From positions 3,720,001 to 3,784,000 of the forward strand of contig OY969813.1 in assembly GCA_963703355.1 (NCBI GenBank): a stretch of DNA of 64,000 bases. Direction: 5' to 3'. The notes under the pieces are model-generated. The model was not told where the DNA came from. It saw nothing but the letters and a program-made list of their open reading frames with translations, and ran no database searches. This document shows positions 17,905-25,282 of the stretch, one piece after another (position 1 is the stretch's first letter; the number at the start of each line of letters is the position of its first letter). Source of the DNA: Puia sp963703355 (GTDB lineage Bacteria > Bacteroidota > Bacteroidia > Chitinophagales > Chitinophagaceae). The position numbers and the translations under genes were made by a program.

Positions 17905-18462
17905 ATGAAGTATAAAAATCAAAAAATGCGATGTTTTAAAAAGCTCATGGCAAAATTATCTTTACTTCTGTTCTTTTTGGTAACTAATGCCTGTAATATT
18001 AAAAGTGAAAAGAAATGTATTGAGCCACGCATAAAGCAAGTATATTTTGAGCAAGTTGGAATGACTTCAGACGTCGGAAAAGTCCATACATCATATAGTG
18101 GTTACGTTCATACACTTATGCTAGACGAATACCACGAAGAATGCTTTAATGAATACAATTTCATTTATATCGCGGATAAATATTTAGATTCTGTGAAGAC
18201 TAATTTACCAGTCGAGGCTATAACTTTTGTAAAACCATTTAATTTTAAGCCAGCCTACGATTCGGGGGATTCCGATCCAATTAAGGAACATTCTATAGTT
18301 GAAATTTGGTATAATGAAGAGACGATGAATAATAAAGTTCCGGAAATTGAATCAGTTAGTATATGGGTTAATGGCACACGAAAGGAATTAAATAATATGC
18401 ATCATTCTTCCCGGCAACAAGAAATGAAATATTATAACAGTATAAAAAATGCAACCCGATGA
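17905..18462 (+). CDS. Predicted lipoprotein, unknown function
   Basis: 185 residues. A basic N-terminus is followed by a hydrophobic stretch and lipobox-like VTNAC (LLLFFLVTNACN). Mature part acidic and rich in Tyr, no family recognised. Possible later starts are Met7 or Met15, which would give a more usual signal peptide length. It overlaps the TPR gene by 4 bp (ATGA), so the two are translated together. Confidence 0.55.
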   Translation: MKYKNQKMRCFKKLMAKLSLLLFFLVTNACNIKSEKKCIEPRIKQVYFEQVGMTSDVGKVHTSYSGYVHTLMLDEYHEECFNEYNFIYIADKYLDSVKTNLPVEAITFVKPFNFKPAYDSGDSDPIKEHSIVEIWYNEETMNNKVPEIESVSIWVNGTRKELNNMHHSSRQQEMKYYNSIKNATR

Positions 18463-19067
18463 CTTACCTATCTAAGATGTTTTTATTCTTGATTTTTTCG
18501 GTTTCCTTCCATTGTTTTTCACAGACAGCGAAAGAATTTGCTGCCGCCGGTATCGCAAAGACCAAAACGCACGATAACCTTGGCGCCATTTCTGATTATG
18601 ACAAATCCATCGCATTGGATTCCACCAAATCCTCTGTATTCTTCAACCGGGGCCTTGCCAAAATGCGGATGAAAGATTACCCAGCCGCAATCGTTGATTA
18701 CAATAAATGTTTAACGTTAAAAAATGATACCGAGGCCTACTATATGCGGGCGGTTGCCGAACTTGAGATGAAACAATATTCATTGGCCTTGGAGGATTTT
18801 AATAAAACAGAGGAATCGAATAAAAATGAGCCTTCTTTTTATTATATGCGTGGTTCATGCAGGGAAATAACGGGAGACTATACTGGGGCAATCGCTGATG
18901 CTAACAGATCGCTTGTACTTAAACCCAATGAAGGCAAGGCTTATTTTTTGATTGGGGTGGCATATTCCCGGCTTAATGATAAAGATTCCGCGTGCTCGAA
19001 TTACACAAAAGCCCGGGATCTCGGATACGCAGCTGCTGCCGAAAGTGTTTTAAAGCTATGCCAATAA
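18459..19067 (+). CDS. Exported TPR-repeat protein
   Basis: 202 residues with a signal peptide (MFLFLIFSVSFHCFSQ region) and about five tetratricopeptide repeats recognisable by the pattern AIxDYxKSIALDSTKxxxFFNRGLAKM, repeated at about 35-68, 69-100, 102-136 and 137-172. TPRs are protein-binding scaffolds. The partner may be the lipoprotein whose gene overlaps its start. Higher GC than the lipoprotein gene before it, hinting at a different origin. Confidence 0.75.
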   Translation: MTYLSKMFLFLIFSVSFHCFSQTAKEFAAAGIAKTKTHDNLGAISDYDKSIALDSTKSSVFFNRGLAKMRMKDYPAAIVDYNKCLTLKNDTEAYYMRAVAELEMKQYSLALEDFNKTEESNKNEPSFYYMRGSCREITGDYTGAIADANRSLVLKPNEGKAYFLIGVAYSRLNDKDSACSNYTKARDLGYAAAAESVLKLCQ

Positions 19068-19113
19068 AATAATCGTGACCCAATTTGGATGATCCCCGCA
19101 CCATCAGTTAAGT

Positions 19114-19485
19114 TCATTTTGCACTAACCCAATGGACTTCCTCATTATTCCCAATATATTCATTAAATGAAGAAAGGTCCAGAGGCCCTACAACAACCTG
19201 CGCAGGATCAACAAAATCATCGTCGTTTTTCATATTTAATATAAAATATTTACTTTCCTCCGATTTCGCAAAGATTAGACTGTCCTTAAAAACTGCATAT
19301 TCCTTTACGTTTTGTATTCTTCCTATAGCTGACCCGTTTTCGTTGTTAAGTTTACGCGATATTGAAAGGTGATCTTCTGAATCAACGCCAATTAAATAGT
19401 ATTCACGGACAATGTGTTTTTCAAAAGCAAAGTCTTGGCAGCCATAGATGAACGCAAATAAAATAAATAGGCAAATTGTTTTCAT
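19114..19485 (-). CDS. Small predicted lipoprotein, unknown function
   Basis: 123 residues. N-terminus MKTICLFILFAFIYGCQ carries the lipobox FIYGC; the rest is hydrophilic with no family seen. Transcribed leftwards, convergent with the TPR gene and divergent from the GbsR-type regulator. Confidence 0.55.
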   Translation of the reverse strand: MKTICLFILFAFIYGCQDFAFEKHIVREYYLIGVDSEDHLSISRKLNNENGSAIGRIQNVKEYAVFKDSLIFAKSEESKYFILNMKNDDDFVDPAQVVVGPLDLSSFNEYIGNNEEVHWVSAK

Positions 19486-19563
19486 ATCAGGGCAAAGCTA
19501 AGGATTCGGTTTTACTAATAAAATAAACTTTCAGAAAATATTGAAAATACAATAAATAGTATA

Positions 19564-19571
19564 TATCTTTG
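19564..19571 (+). promoter_or_regulatory. -7 box directly before the GbsR-type gene
   Basis: TATCTTTG fits TAnnTTTG and ends only 4 bp before the ATG at 19576, so the transcript would be nearly leaderless. AT-rich sequence with TTG lies upstream. Confidence 0.5.
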
Positions 19572-19575
19572 AATT

Positions 19576-20082
19576 ATGAAATATCCGGAATCAAAGGAAA
19601 AGTTTATCGAAACCTGGGGCACATTAGGTAGTCAATGGGGTGTGAATAAGTCTATCGCACAGATTCAGGCATTATTGCTTATTTCCCCCGAGCCCCTCTC
19701 TACCGACGATATAATGAAAGAGCTTACCATTTCCCGCGGTAATGTAAATATGAGCATACGAACTTTGCTGGATTGGGGGATCATTTATAAAAAAGCCGTC
19801 GCCGGCGATCGCAAAGAGTATTTTGTTGCTGAAAAGAATGTCTGGAAATGGTCTCTTAAAATTGGCGCCGTTCGCAAACAAAGAGAATTGAACCCGGTGC
19901 TTGATCTGCTTCGTGAGATTGCTTCGGAAAAAGAATCAGGAAAGACAGACGAGGAAAAAGAATTTGCAAAACAAATCAAAGAACTTAATGCATTTACTCA
20001 GCAAATCAGTAAACTGGCTGACAAGTTATTTCTTTCTCCTCAGGGCGAGTTATTGCTGAAGCTACTGAAAATGTTTGCTTAG
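19576..20082 (+). CDS. GbsR/MarR-family winged-helix regulator
   Basis: 168 residues. A winged helix is clear at about 35-85: PLSTDDIMKELTISRGNVNMSI then LLDWGIIYKKAVAGDRKEYF, followed by a helical C-terminal dimerisation part. Related to GbsR-type repressors common in Bacteroidota. First gene of a tightly packed set of five (next gene 1 bp after), so it probably controls that set. Confidence 0.8.
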   Translation: MKYPESKEKFIETWGTLGSQWGVNKSIAQIQALLLISPEPLSTDDIMKELTISRGNVNMSIRTLLDWGIIYKKAVAGDRKEYFVAEKNVWKWSLKIGAVRKQRELNPVLDLLREIASEKESGKTDEEKEFAKQIKELNAFTQQISKLADKLFLSPQGELLLKLLKMFA

Positions 20083-20083
20083 T

Positions 20084-20458
20084 ATGAACTACAATGTAAT
20101 CGCATATATCGTTTATCTGGTTTTGACTGTTTTCATAATTGTTTTTGTCGGTAGATTTTTCCACAGGAACGGCCGGGTGTTCATTTTAACACTAATGAAA
20201 AACGATGGATCCACAACCGATACCCTGAACAACATTCTACTGCTCGCATATTACCTTTTTAATATCGGTTATGCTTTTGTAAATCTTAGGTTCTGGCAGC
20301 ATATAGATGATTTGGAAATGCTGATTTCCAGTATTGCCAATAATATAAGTGCGTTGATTTTTATCCTGGCCTCGACCCATTATTTAAATATGGTATTGAT
20401 CTGGTATCTCTCCAGAATTAAAAAATCTTCTATAATCATTAAAAATTTACAATCATGA
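20084..20458 (+). CDS. Small membrane protein, paralogue of the next gene
   Basis: 124 residues from ATG 20084 (a TTG nine bases earlier is less likely). Three to four hydrophobic segments: YIVYLVLTVFIIVFVG, ILLLAYYLFNIGYAF, NNISALIFILA and LNMVLIWYL. The layout FHRNGRVFI and YLFNIGYAFVNL recurs in the next gene (FRNGLVFM, YLLNIGFALYIL), so they are diverged copies. Function unknown. One base separates it from the regulator; it overlaps the next gene by 4 bp. Confidence 0.65.
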   Translation: MNYNVIAYIVYLVLTVFIIVFVGRFFHRNGRVFILTLMKNDGSTTDTLNNILLLAYYLFNIGYAFVNLRFWQHIDDLEMLISSIANNISALIFILASTHYLNMVLIWYLSRIKKSSIIIKNLQS

Positions 20459-20856
20459 ATCACTCTTACACTGTAGTCGCTTATTTAATCTACCTGCCGA
20501 TTGCGATTCTATTGACCTGGTATGTAGCCCAGACACTGTTCCGCAACGGACTCGTTTTTATGCGGGATATATTTTTCGGTCGCGAAGAAATAGCCAAGGC
20601 TACAAATTCCTTGTTTAAAATAGGGTTTTATTTATTGAATATTGGATTCGCACTATATATACTTCAGATCTACGAAGCTCTTAATGGAGCGCAGGGAATT
20701 ATCGAGGTACTTAGTACTAAAATCGGTGGATTCAGTATTTATCTCGGCATTATGTTGTTTTTCAATCTATTTCTTTTTTTCAAAGGCAAAAAAGCTTCTA
20801 AGCAGAAACACGATGAACGTTTGGTTAATCAGAACGCACCTGTACTGAATAAATAA
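20455..20856 (+). CDS. Small membrane protein, paralogue of the previous gene
   Basis: 133 residues with four hydrophobic segments: VVAYLIYLPIAILLTWYV, LFKIGFYLLNIGFALYIL, IGGFSIYLGIMLFF, LFLFF. It shares layout and the FRNGLVFM and LLNIGFAL motifs with the gene before it. A pair of this kind may act as a heteromer. ATGA overlap at the start and 5 bp before the epimerase place it in the same operon. Confidence 0.65.
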   Translation: MNHSYTVVAYLIYLPIAILLTWYVAQTLFRNGLVFMRDIFFGREEIAKATNSLFKIGFYLLNIGFALYILQIYEALNGAQGIIEVLSTKIGGFSIYLGIMLFFNLFLFFKGKKASKQKHDERLVNQNAPVLNK

Positions 20857-20861
20857 TATCA

Positions 20862-21755
20862 ATGAAAAAGAGAATAGTCATCGCCGGCGGAACAGGATTC
20901 ATCGGAAAATACCTGAAGATTGAATTTGAGAAGGTGGGATATCAGGTAATAATCATTTCCCGAAATGCCGGCGATGTTCAATGGACAGACCCAACCGGAA
21001 TTGTTAATGCACTGGAAAGTGCGGAGACACTGATCAATCTGGCTGGTAAATCGGTTGATTGTCGTTATAATGAGACGAATAAGGCTGAGATACTTCGTTC
21101 AAGAACTGAAACTACGACTCTGTTGGGATTGGCTATTCAACAATGTGTTATAGCTCCTGCACTTTGGATAAATTCAAGTACGGCTACGATCTACCGCCAT
21201 GCGGAAGACCGGCCAATGACTGAGGACAAAGGCGAGATCGGCAAGGGATTTTCGGTGGATGTTGCTACTAGTTGGGAGAAAGCATTCTTCGATTTTCATC
21301 TCAAACAAACGCGTCAGGTTGCGCTTAGGATGGCTATCGTGCTGGGTAAAAATGGCGGAGTAATGAAACCATTTCTGAATCTGGTTCGGTTTGGCCTTGG
21401 CGGAAGGCAGGGGAATGGTAAACAGATGTTCAGCTGGCTTCATATAGCGGACGTATTTAACATTATACAATTCATCATGGAACACAAACAACTAAAGGGA
21501 GTGTATAATTGTTCTTCTCCAAATCCCGTAACCAATGACACGCTGATGAGGACATTCAGAGAAAAAACGCATACAAGATTTAGTCTGCCTTCTCCAGCCT
21601 GGTTACTAAAGATGGGGGCAGTAGTCATCAAAACCGAGACTGAACTAATACTGAAAAGTCGTTGGGTAGTCCCTGAAAAACTCGTCAAAGCTGGATTTGT
21701 ATTTAAATATCCCACCATTGATCTGGCGGTTCAAAACATTCTGGGAAATGAGTGA
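20862..21755 (+). CDS. TIGR01777-family NAD(P)-dependent epimerase (SDR39U1-like)
   Basis: 297 residues of the extended SDR fold. The Rossmann motif GGTGFIGKYL is at residues 8-17, with LINLAGKSVDCRYNE, then SSTATIYR in place of the usual active-site region, and LRMAIVLGKNGG. Family members are atypical epimerases with unclear substrates; the C-terminal DUF1731-like part is present. Stop codon overlaps the next start by 8 bp. Confidence 0.85.
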   Translation: MKKRIVIAGGTGFIGKYLKIEFEKVGYQVIIISRNAGDVQWTDPTGIVNALESAETLINLAGKSVDCRYNETNKAEILRSRTETTTLLGLAIQQCVIAPALWINSSTATIYRHAEDRPMTEDKGEIGKGFSVDVATSWEKAFFDFHLKQTRQVALRMAIVLGKNGGVMKPFLNLVRFGLGGRQGNGKQMFSWLHIADVFNIIQFIMEHKQLKGVYNCSSPNPVTNDTLMRTFREKTHTRFSLPSPAWLLKMGAVVIKTETELILKSRWVVPEKLVKAGFVFKYPTIDLAVQNILGNE

Positions 21756-22152
21756 TCCGGATTTAAATATTCTGCTTTTTGATGGGATCTGCAATCTGTG
21801 TAATGGTTCGGTCAATTTCATTATTAAACATGATAAAAACAACCGAATTAAATTTGCGTCACTGCAGTCAGAGTCCGGCCAGCGTTTGTTAATAAAACTG
21901 GGATTCAGCATCAACGATATAAAATCAGTCGTTCTGATTCAGGGGAATGAAATAAATACCAAATCAACAGCTGTCCTAAAGCTTTTGAGAATCTTAGGAC
22001 CTCCCTGGTCCTTTTTATATGTTTTTGTTGTTATCCCAAGATTCTTAAGAGATCTTGTTTATGATGCGGTGGCCAATTCTCGCTATAAGCTATTTGGCAA
22101 GAGAGATGAGTGTATGATTCCGACTTCGGAATTAAAAGAAAAGTTTTTATGA
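21748..22152 (+). CDS. DCC-family thiol-disulphide oxidoreductase-like protein (DUF393)
   Basis: 134 residues from ATG 21748; a start at 21697 would be wholly inside the epimerase and is rejected. The signature DGICNLCNGSVNFI (Asp-x-x-Cys-x-x-Cys) near residue 11 defines the DCC family; FASLQSESGQRLL and PRFLRDLVYDAVANSRYKLFG also match. Proposed redox function is family-level inference. Last gene of the GbsR/epimerase operon; the SRPBCC gene faces it 13 bp away. Confidence 0.85.
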   Translation: MSDPDLNILLFDGICNLCNGSVNFIIKHDKNNRIKFASLQSESGQRLLIKLGFSINDIKSVVLIQGNEINTKSTAVLKLLRILGPPWSFLYVFVVIPRFLRDLVYDAVANSRYKLFGKRDECMIPTSELKEKFL

Positions 22153-22165
22153 CAATTTAAAAGAT

Positions 22166-22624
22166 TCATTTTCGAGTCGATTCAGCAACAATCTTAATTT
22201 GTACATTTCGTCTTTTCAAGAGTTTTTTCATGTATTTCTCTAGGAAAAACGCGTCCGCCATTTTACCCAATATCCCCATTGGTGATTCGAATTCAAACTG
22301 ATCTATCATTAGCGTCCCGCTGCCCGTCTTTTCAAAAACGTGCTTATGTTTAAGTTTTTTAAATGGACCCCTGATCATTTCGTCGGTAAAATGGAAAGGA
22401 TGAGATAGTTCGGTTATTTGCACCATCATATTAAAATAGATTCCAAAATGTCTGGCTTTCCATTGAACCGTCTCGCCCAATTTGATTTTTCCTTTTGTTA
22501 TGCCACCGATTGCCCGTTCGTTAGTATGTTCCATGCTTTGCATGTGAAGGTCAATATCAAGTGAAAGGTCGAAACAGGTTTCCAGAGATGCATCAATGTT
22601 TGTCTTTACTTCAATAGACGGCAT
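22166..22624 (-). CDS. SRPBCC-family ligand-binding protein
   Basis: 152 residues from ATG 22624 (MPSIEVKTNIDASLETCFDL). A 14-residue upstream extension to 22666 is possible but lacks character. The pattern of START/Bet v1-like SRPBCC proteins is visible: the opening beta strand and FDLSLDIDLHM, GETVQWKARHFGI, PFHFTDEMIRGPFKKLKHKH, and the closing helix region. These bind hydrophobic ligands. In Bacteroidota, SRPBCC, TIGR01777 and DCC genes are frequent neighbours; the joint role is unknown. Confidence 0.75.
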   Translation of the reverse strand: MPSIEVKTNIDASLETCFDLSLDIDLHMQSMEHTNERAIGGITKGKIKLGETVQWKARHFGIYFNMMVQITELSHPFHFTDEMIRGPFKKLKHKHVFEKTGSGTLMIDQFEFESPMGILGKMADAFFLEKYMKKLLKRRNVQIKIVAESTRK

Positions 22625-22811
22625 GAAAATGTATTTAATTCTATAAGTATCAAACCGAAAGAACATATTGAAATATATGAAATAGATGCACGCTGAAATT
22701 ATTATTGCTAAGAATAACCGAAATCAGCAAGGTTTTAATACCTTATGTCACTAACGAAGGTGGTATAGCGCTTCCCTTCGAAACCCTTATAACAAACCTA
22801 AATAGACCAAT

Positions 22812-23831
22812 ATGTTTGGATTTCAACACATCCAGTTTGACTCGATGACTTATGTCCTTCATTATAAAAATGGGAACATCAAAAAAGAGGGGCGTGGACT
22901 TTCATTTTTCTACTTTGCACCCAACAGCTCAATTGTAGCCATCCCGATGGGTAGTAATGATCTGCCTTTTATTTTTAGCGAGTCGACCAATGACTATCAA
23001 ACCGTTACGATCCAAGGTCAAATCAGTTACAAAATCAAAAATCCCAAGACACTTGCGGATGTTTTGGATTTTACGGTAGATGGCAACAGGCAATACAAGA
23101 AAAGCGACATTGAAAAATTGAACCAAAGAATTATCAATGAAGCTCAAACAGCAACGTCTTCTTTTATTCATGGAATTAAACTTAAGGAGGCAATCCGTTC
23201 TGCTAAGTCTATTGAAGGTAAAATACTGGAAGGCCTCAAATCTTCCGAGGCGATTGGTATGCTGGGTATTGAAATTTTAGGTGCAAATATCTTGGCCATT
23301 CAAGCCACGCCGGAGATGGCAAGGGCATTGGAAACTGAGACCAGGGAAAAACTGCAGCAGGAAGCGGACCAGGCCGTTTACGAACGCAGAAATTTTGCGG
23401 TTGAGCAGGAACGCAAAATCAAAGAGTCAGAATTGAATACGGAGATTGCCGTCGAGGAAAAGCAGAAGCAAATAGCTGAAAAGCAAATGGAAACAAAAAT
23501 CCAAAATGCAGACAACGAAAAGAAGTTACGGGAAATGCAAGTCGGGGCAGATATTTCCGTGGAAAATCAAAGGAAACTTTTGATTGAGCAAAAGACTAAA
23601 AATGAAAGGGCTGAAGCTGAAACGCAAGGATATGTAATAGAGACGACATTGAAGCCGTATAAAGACATGGACTGGAAGACTTTAACAGCATTGAATAATA
23701 ACCCCGATCCAAGATTTAATATTGCATTAGCTTTTCGACAGTTGGCTGAAAATGCAGATAAAATCGGAAACTTGAATATCAGTCCGGAATTATTAGATTC
23801 TATTTTAAATAAGAACGATAATAGAAAATGA
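22812..23831 (+). CDS. SPFH/Band-7 domain protein
   Basis: 339 residues. An SPFH-type domain fills about 1-190 (FSFFYFAP-like opening, QTVTIQGQISYKIKNPKTL, then GIEILGANILAIQATPEMARAL), followed by a long charged coiled coil at about 170-280 (EQERKIKESELNTEIAVEEK) and a short tail. No obvious transmembrane helix, so membrane contact would be peripheral or through a partner. SPFH proteins form ring or cage oligomers on membranes. The stop overlaps the NAD-kinase-like start by 4 bp, a strong sign of a functional pair. Confidence 0.85.
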   Translation: MFGFQHIQFDSMTYVLHYKNGNIKKEGRGLSFFYFAPNSSIVAIPMGSNDLPFIFSESTNDYQTVTIQGQISYKIKNPKTLADVLDFTVDGNRQYKKSDIEKLNQRIINEAQTATSSFIHGIKLKEAIRSAKSIEGKILEGLKSSEAIGMLGIEILGANILAIQATPEMARALETETREKLQQEADQAVYERRNFAVEQERKIKESELNTEIAVEEKQKQIAEKQMETKIQNADNEKKLREMQVGADISVENQRKLLIEQKTKNERAEAETQGYVIETTLKPYKDMDWKTLTALNNNPDPRFNIALAFRQLAENADKIGNLNISPELLDSILNKNDNRK

Positions 23832-24778
23832 GTGTTGAATATGCAATCATTGTAAAAAATAAGACGAGGCTTGAATCTTTAATAGAACGTTTCAATACCA
23901 AAGCCCAGGCAAAATTTTATATTGAAAGACTTGGGGGTAATTTTGAAGATTATGTATTGGAGCATGAAACATTTCAACATTCCTTTCATAAGATTCAAAC
24001 CCATCTTTCGAATGTAATAAAATATAAAACGATCGATAGGGCATATGTGCCGTCTTATATATTTTCAGATAAAAATGTCATTGTGGTAGTGGGTCAGGAC
24101 GGGCTTGTTGCAAATACTGCGAAATATGCAAAAGGCTTACCAATTATAGCGGTTAATCCGGATAAGCTAAGATATGACGGAGTCTTATTGCCATTTAATA
24201 CGTCTGATTTTATAGTTGGTGTTGAGCATGTAATTAAGAATCAGTACACTTCACATGAAGTACGGTTTGCAGAAGCGATTTTAAACGACGGACAAAGACT
24301 TTTAGCCTTCAACGATTTATTTATTGGCACATCATCGCATATTTCAGCGCGATATAAAATATCATTTAATGATAAGACAGAAGAACAGTCATCTAGTGGT
24401 CTTATAGTTTCAACCCCAGCAGGTTCAACGGGCTGGTTAAGTTCCATTTTTAATATGGCATATGGTGTTACCGGTATGTTTGAAAAGAATCTAAAGCCAA
24501 AACGGCCAAAAATCAAAGACAATGAATTGATTTTTGCTGTTAGGGAGCCGTTTAAAAGCATAAGAACACAAATTGAAATTTCGGCAGGTTTAATAAAGAG
24601 TCAAAATCATTTGACAATAGAATCGTTAATGCCGGCAAATGGCGTAATATTTAGTGATGGTATTGAAACCGACTTCTTAAAATTCAACAGTGGTTCAATT
24701 GCGAAGATCGGGTTAGCCGAGGAGGCAGCAAACTTAGTTAGAGTCTCATCGAATAACGAGGTGCTTAGAAAAAAATAG
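23828..24778 (+). CDS. NAD-kinase-like (PPNK) protein
   Basis: 316 residues. Three family motifs of NAD kinases are seen: VVVGQDGLVANTAKY at about residue 78 (family GGDGT; the Asp is kept), FNDLFIGTSS at about 158 (family NE/D), and TPAGSTGW at about 198 (family TPTGSTAY). An N-terminal 70-residue extension of unknown role precedes the kinase core. It may phosphorylate NAD or bind a related nucleotide or lipid as sphingosine/diacylglycerol-kinase relatives do. It sits inside an operon with an SPFH protein and a membrane HNH protein, unlike the housekeeping NAD kinase. Confidence 0.8.
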   Translation: MSVEYAIIVKNKTRLESLIERFNTKAQAKFYIERLGGNFEDYVLEHETFQHSFHKIQTHLSNVIKYKTIDRAYVPSYIFSDKNVIVVVGQDGLVANTAKYAKGLPIIAVNPDKLRYDGVLLPFNTSDFIVGVEHVIKNQYTSHEVRFAEAILNDGQRLLAFNDLFIGTSSHISARYKISFNDKTEEQSSSGLIVSTPAGSTGWLSSIFNMAYGVTGMFEKNLKPKRPKIKDNELIFAVREPFKSIRTQIEISAGLIKSQNHLTIESLMPANGVIFSDGIETDFLKFNSGSIAKIGLAEEAANLVRVSSNNEVLRKK

Positions 24779-24796
24779 TCTAATATTTTTTAAAGT

Positions 24797-25207
24797 ATGG
24801 TCGGCATACTCTTATTCATTCTTGCAATAACGATTCTAATAGCGAGTCTTTGGAATTTCGCAAAGAATTACGACGGTCGAGGTGATTCTAATAAACATTT
24901 TAACAATACGGAGGATGAATGGAATCGTAAAAGTGAAGAAAAGACTGATGTAGATAGTTGGCGGTGGTTATTTCAATCTAAACGTGAACGGCGTCGTGAT
25001 TACTATCGAAACGAATATCTCAAATCGGACGCTTGGAAGAGGAAACGTTATGTGGTGCTTCGACGAGATAACTGGCGGTGCGTATATTGTGGTGGTCGTG
25101 CTACCCAAGTCCACCATAAGAAATACGCAAAAAAGAATATTGGAAGGGAGCCGATCGAATGGCTTGTCTCTGTGTGCAAGTCGTGTCATGACGGCCAACA
25201 TTCCTAA
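24797..25207 (+). CDS. Membrane-anchored HNH endonuclease
   Basis: 136 residues. One N-terminal transmembrane helix (GILLFILAITILIASLW), a charged linker, then an HNH domain: YLKSDAWKRKRYVVLRRDNWRC, YCGG, VHHKKYA and VCKSCHDGQH. The two CxxC-type zinc pairs and the catalytic His are present. With the helix first and a short periplasmic tail, the nuclease would face the cytoplasm at the membrane. 18 bp downstream of the NAD-kinase-like gene, so likely the same transcript. Confidence 0.85.
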   Translation: MVGILLFILAITILIASLWNFAKNYDGRGDSNKHFNNTEDEWNRKSEEKTDVDSWRWLFQSKRERRRDYYRNEYLKSDAWKRKRYVVLRRDNWRCVYCGGRATQVHHKKYAKKNIGREPIEWLVSVCKSCHDGQHS

Positions 25208-25282
25208 AATGCGAAATTTTATTTTCCTCAATTCGTTAGAATTTAACTTTGAAATAACCGGACGAAAAAGTCGTTAATTTAT

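Noticed and set aside
21697..21747. Longer start for the DCC protein
   Set aside because: The added residues are the epimerase gene read in another frame; the DCC family N-terminus begins at 21748.
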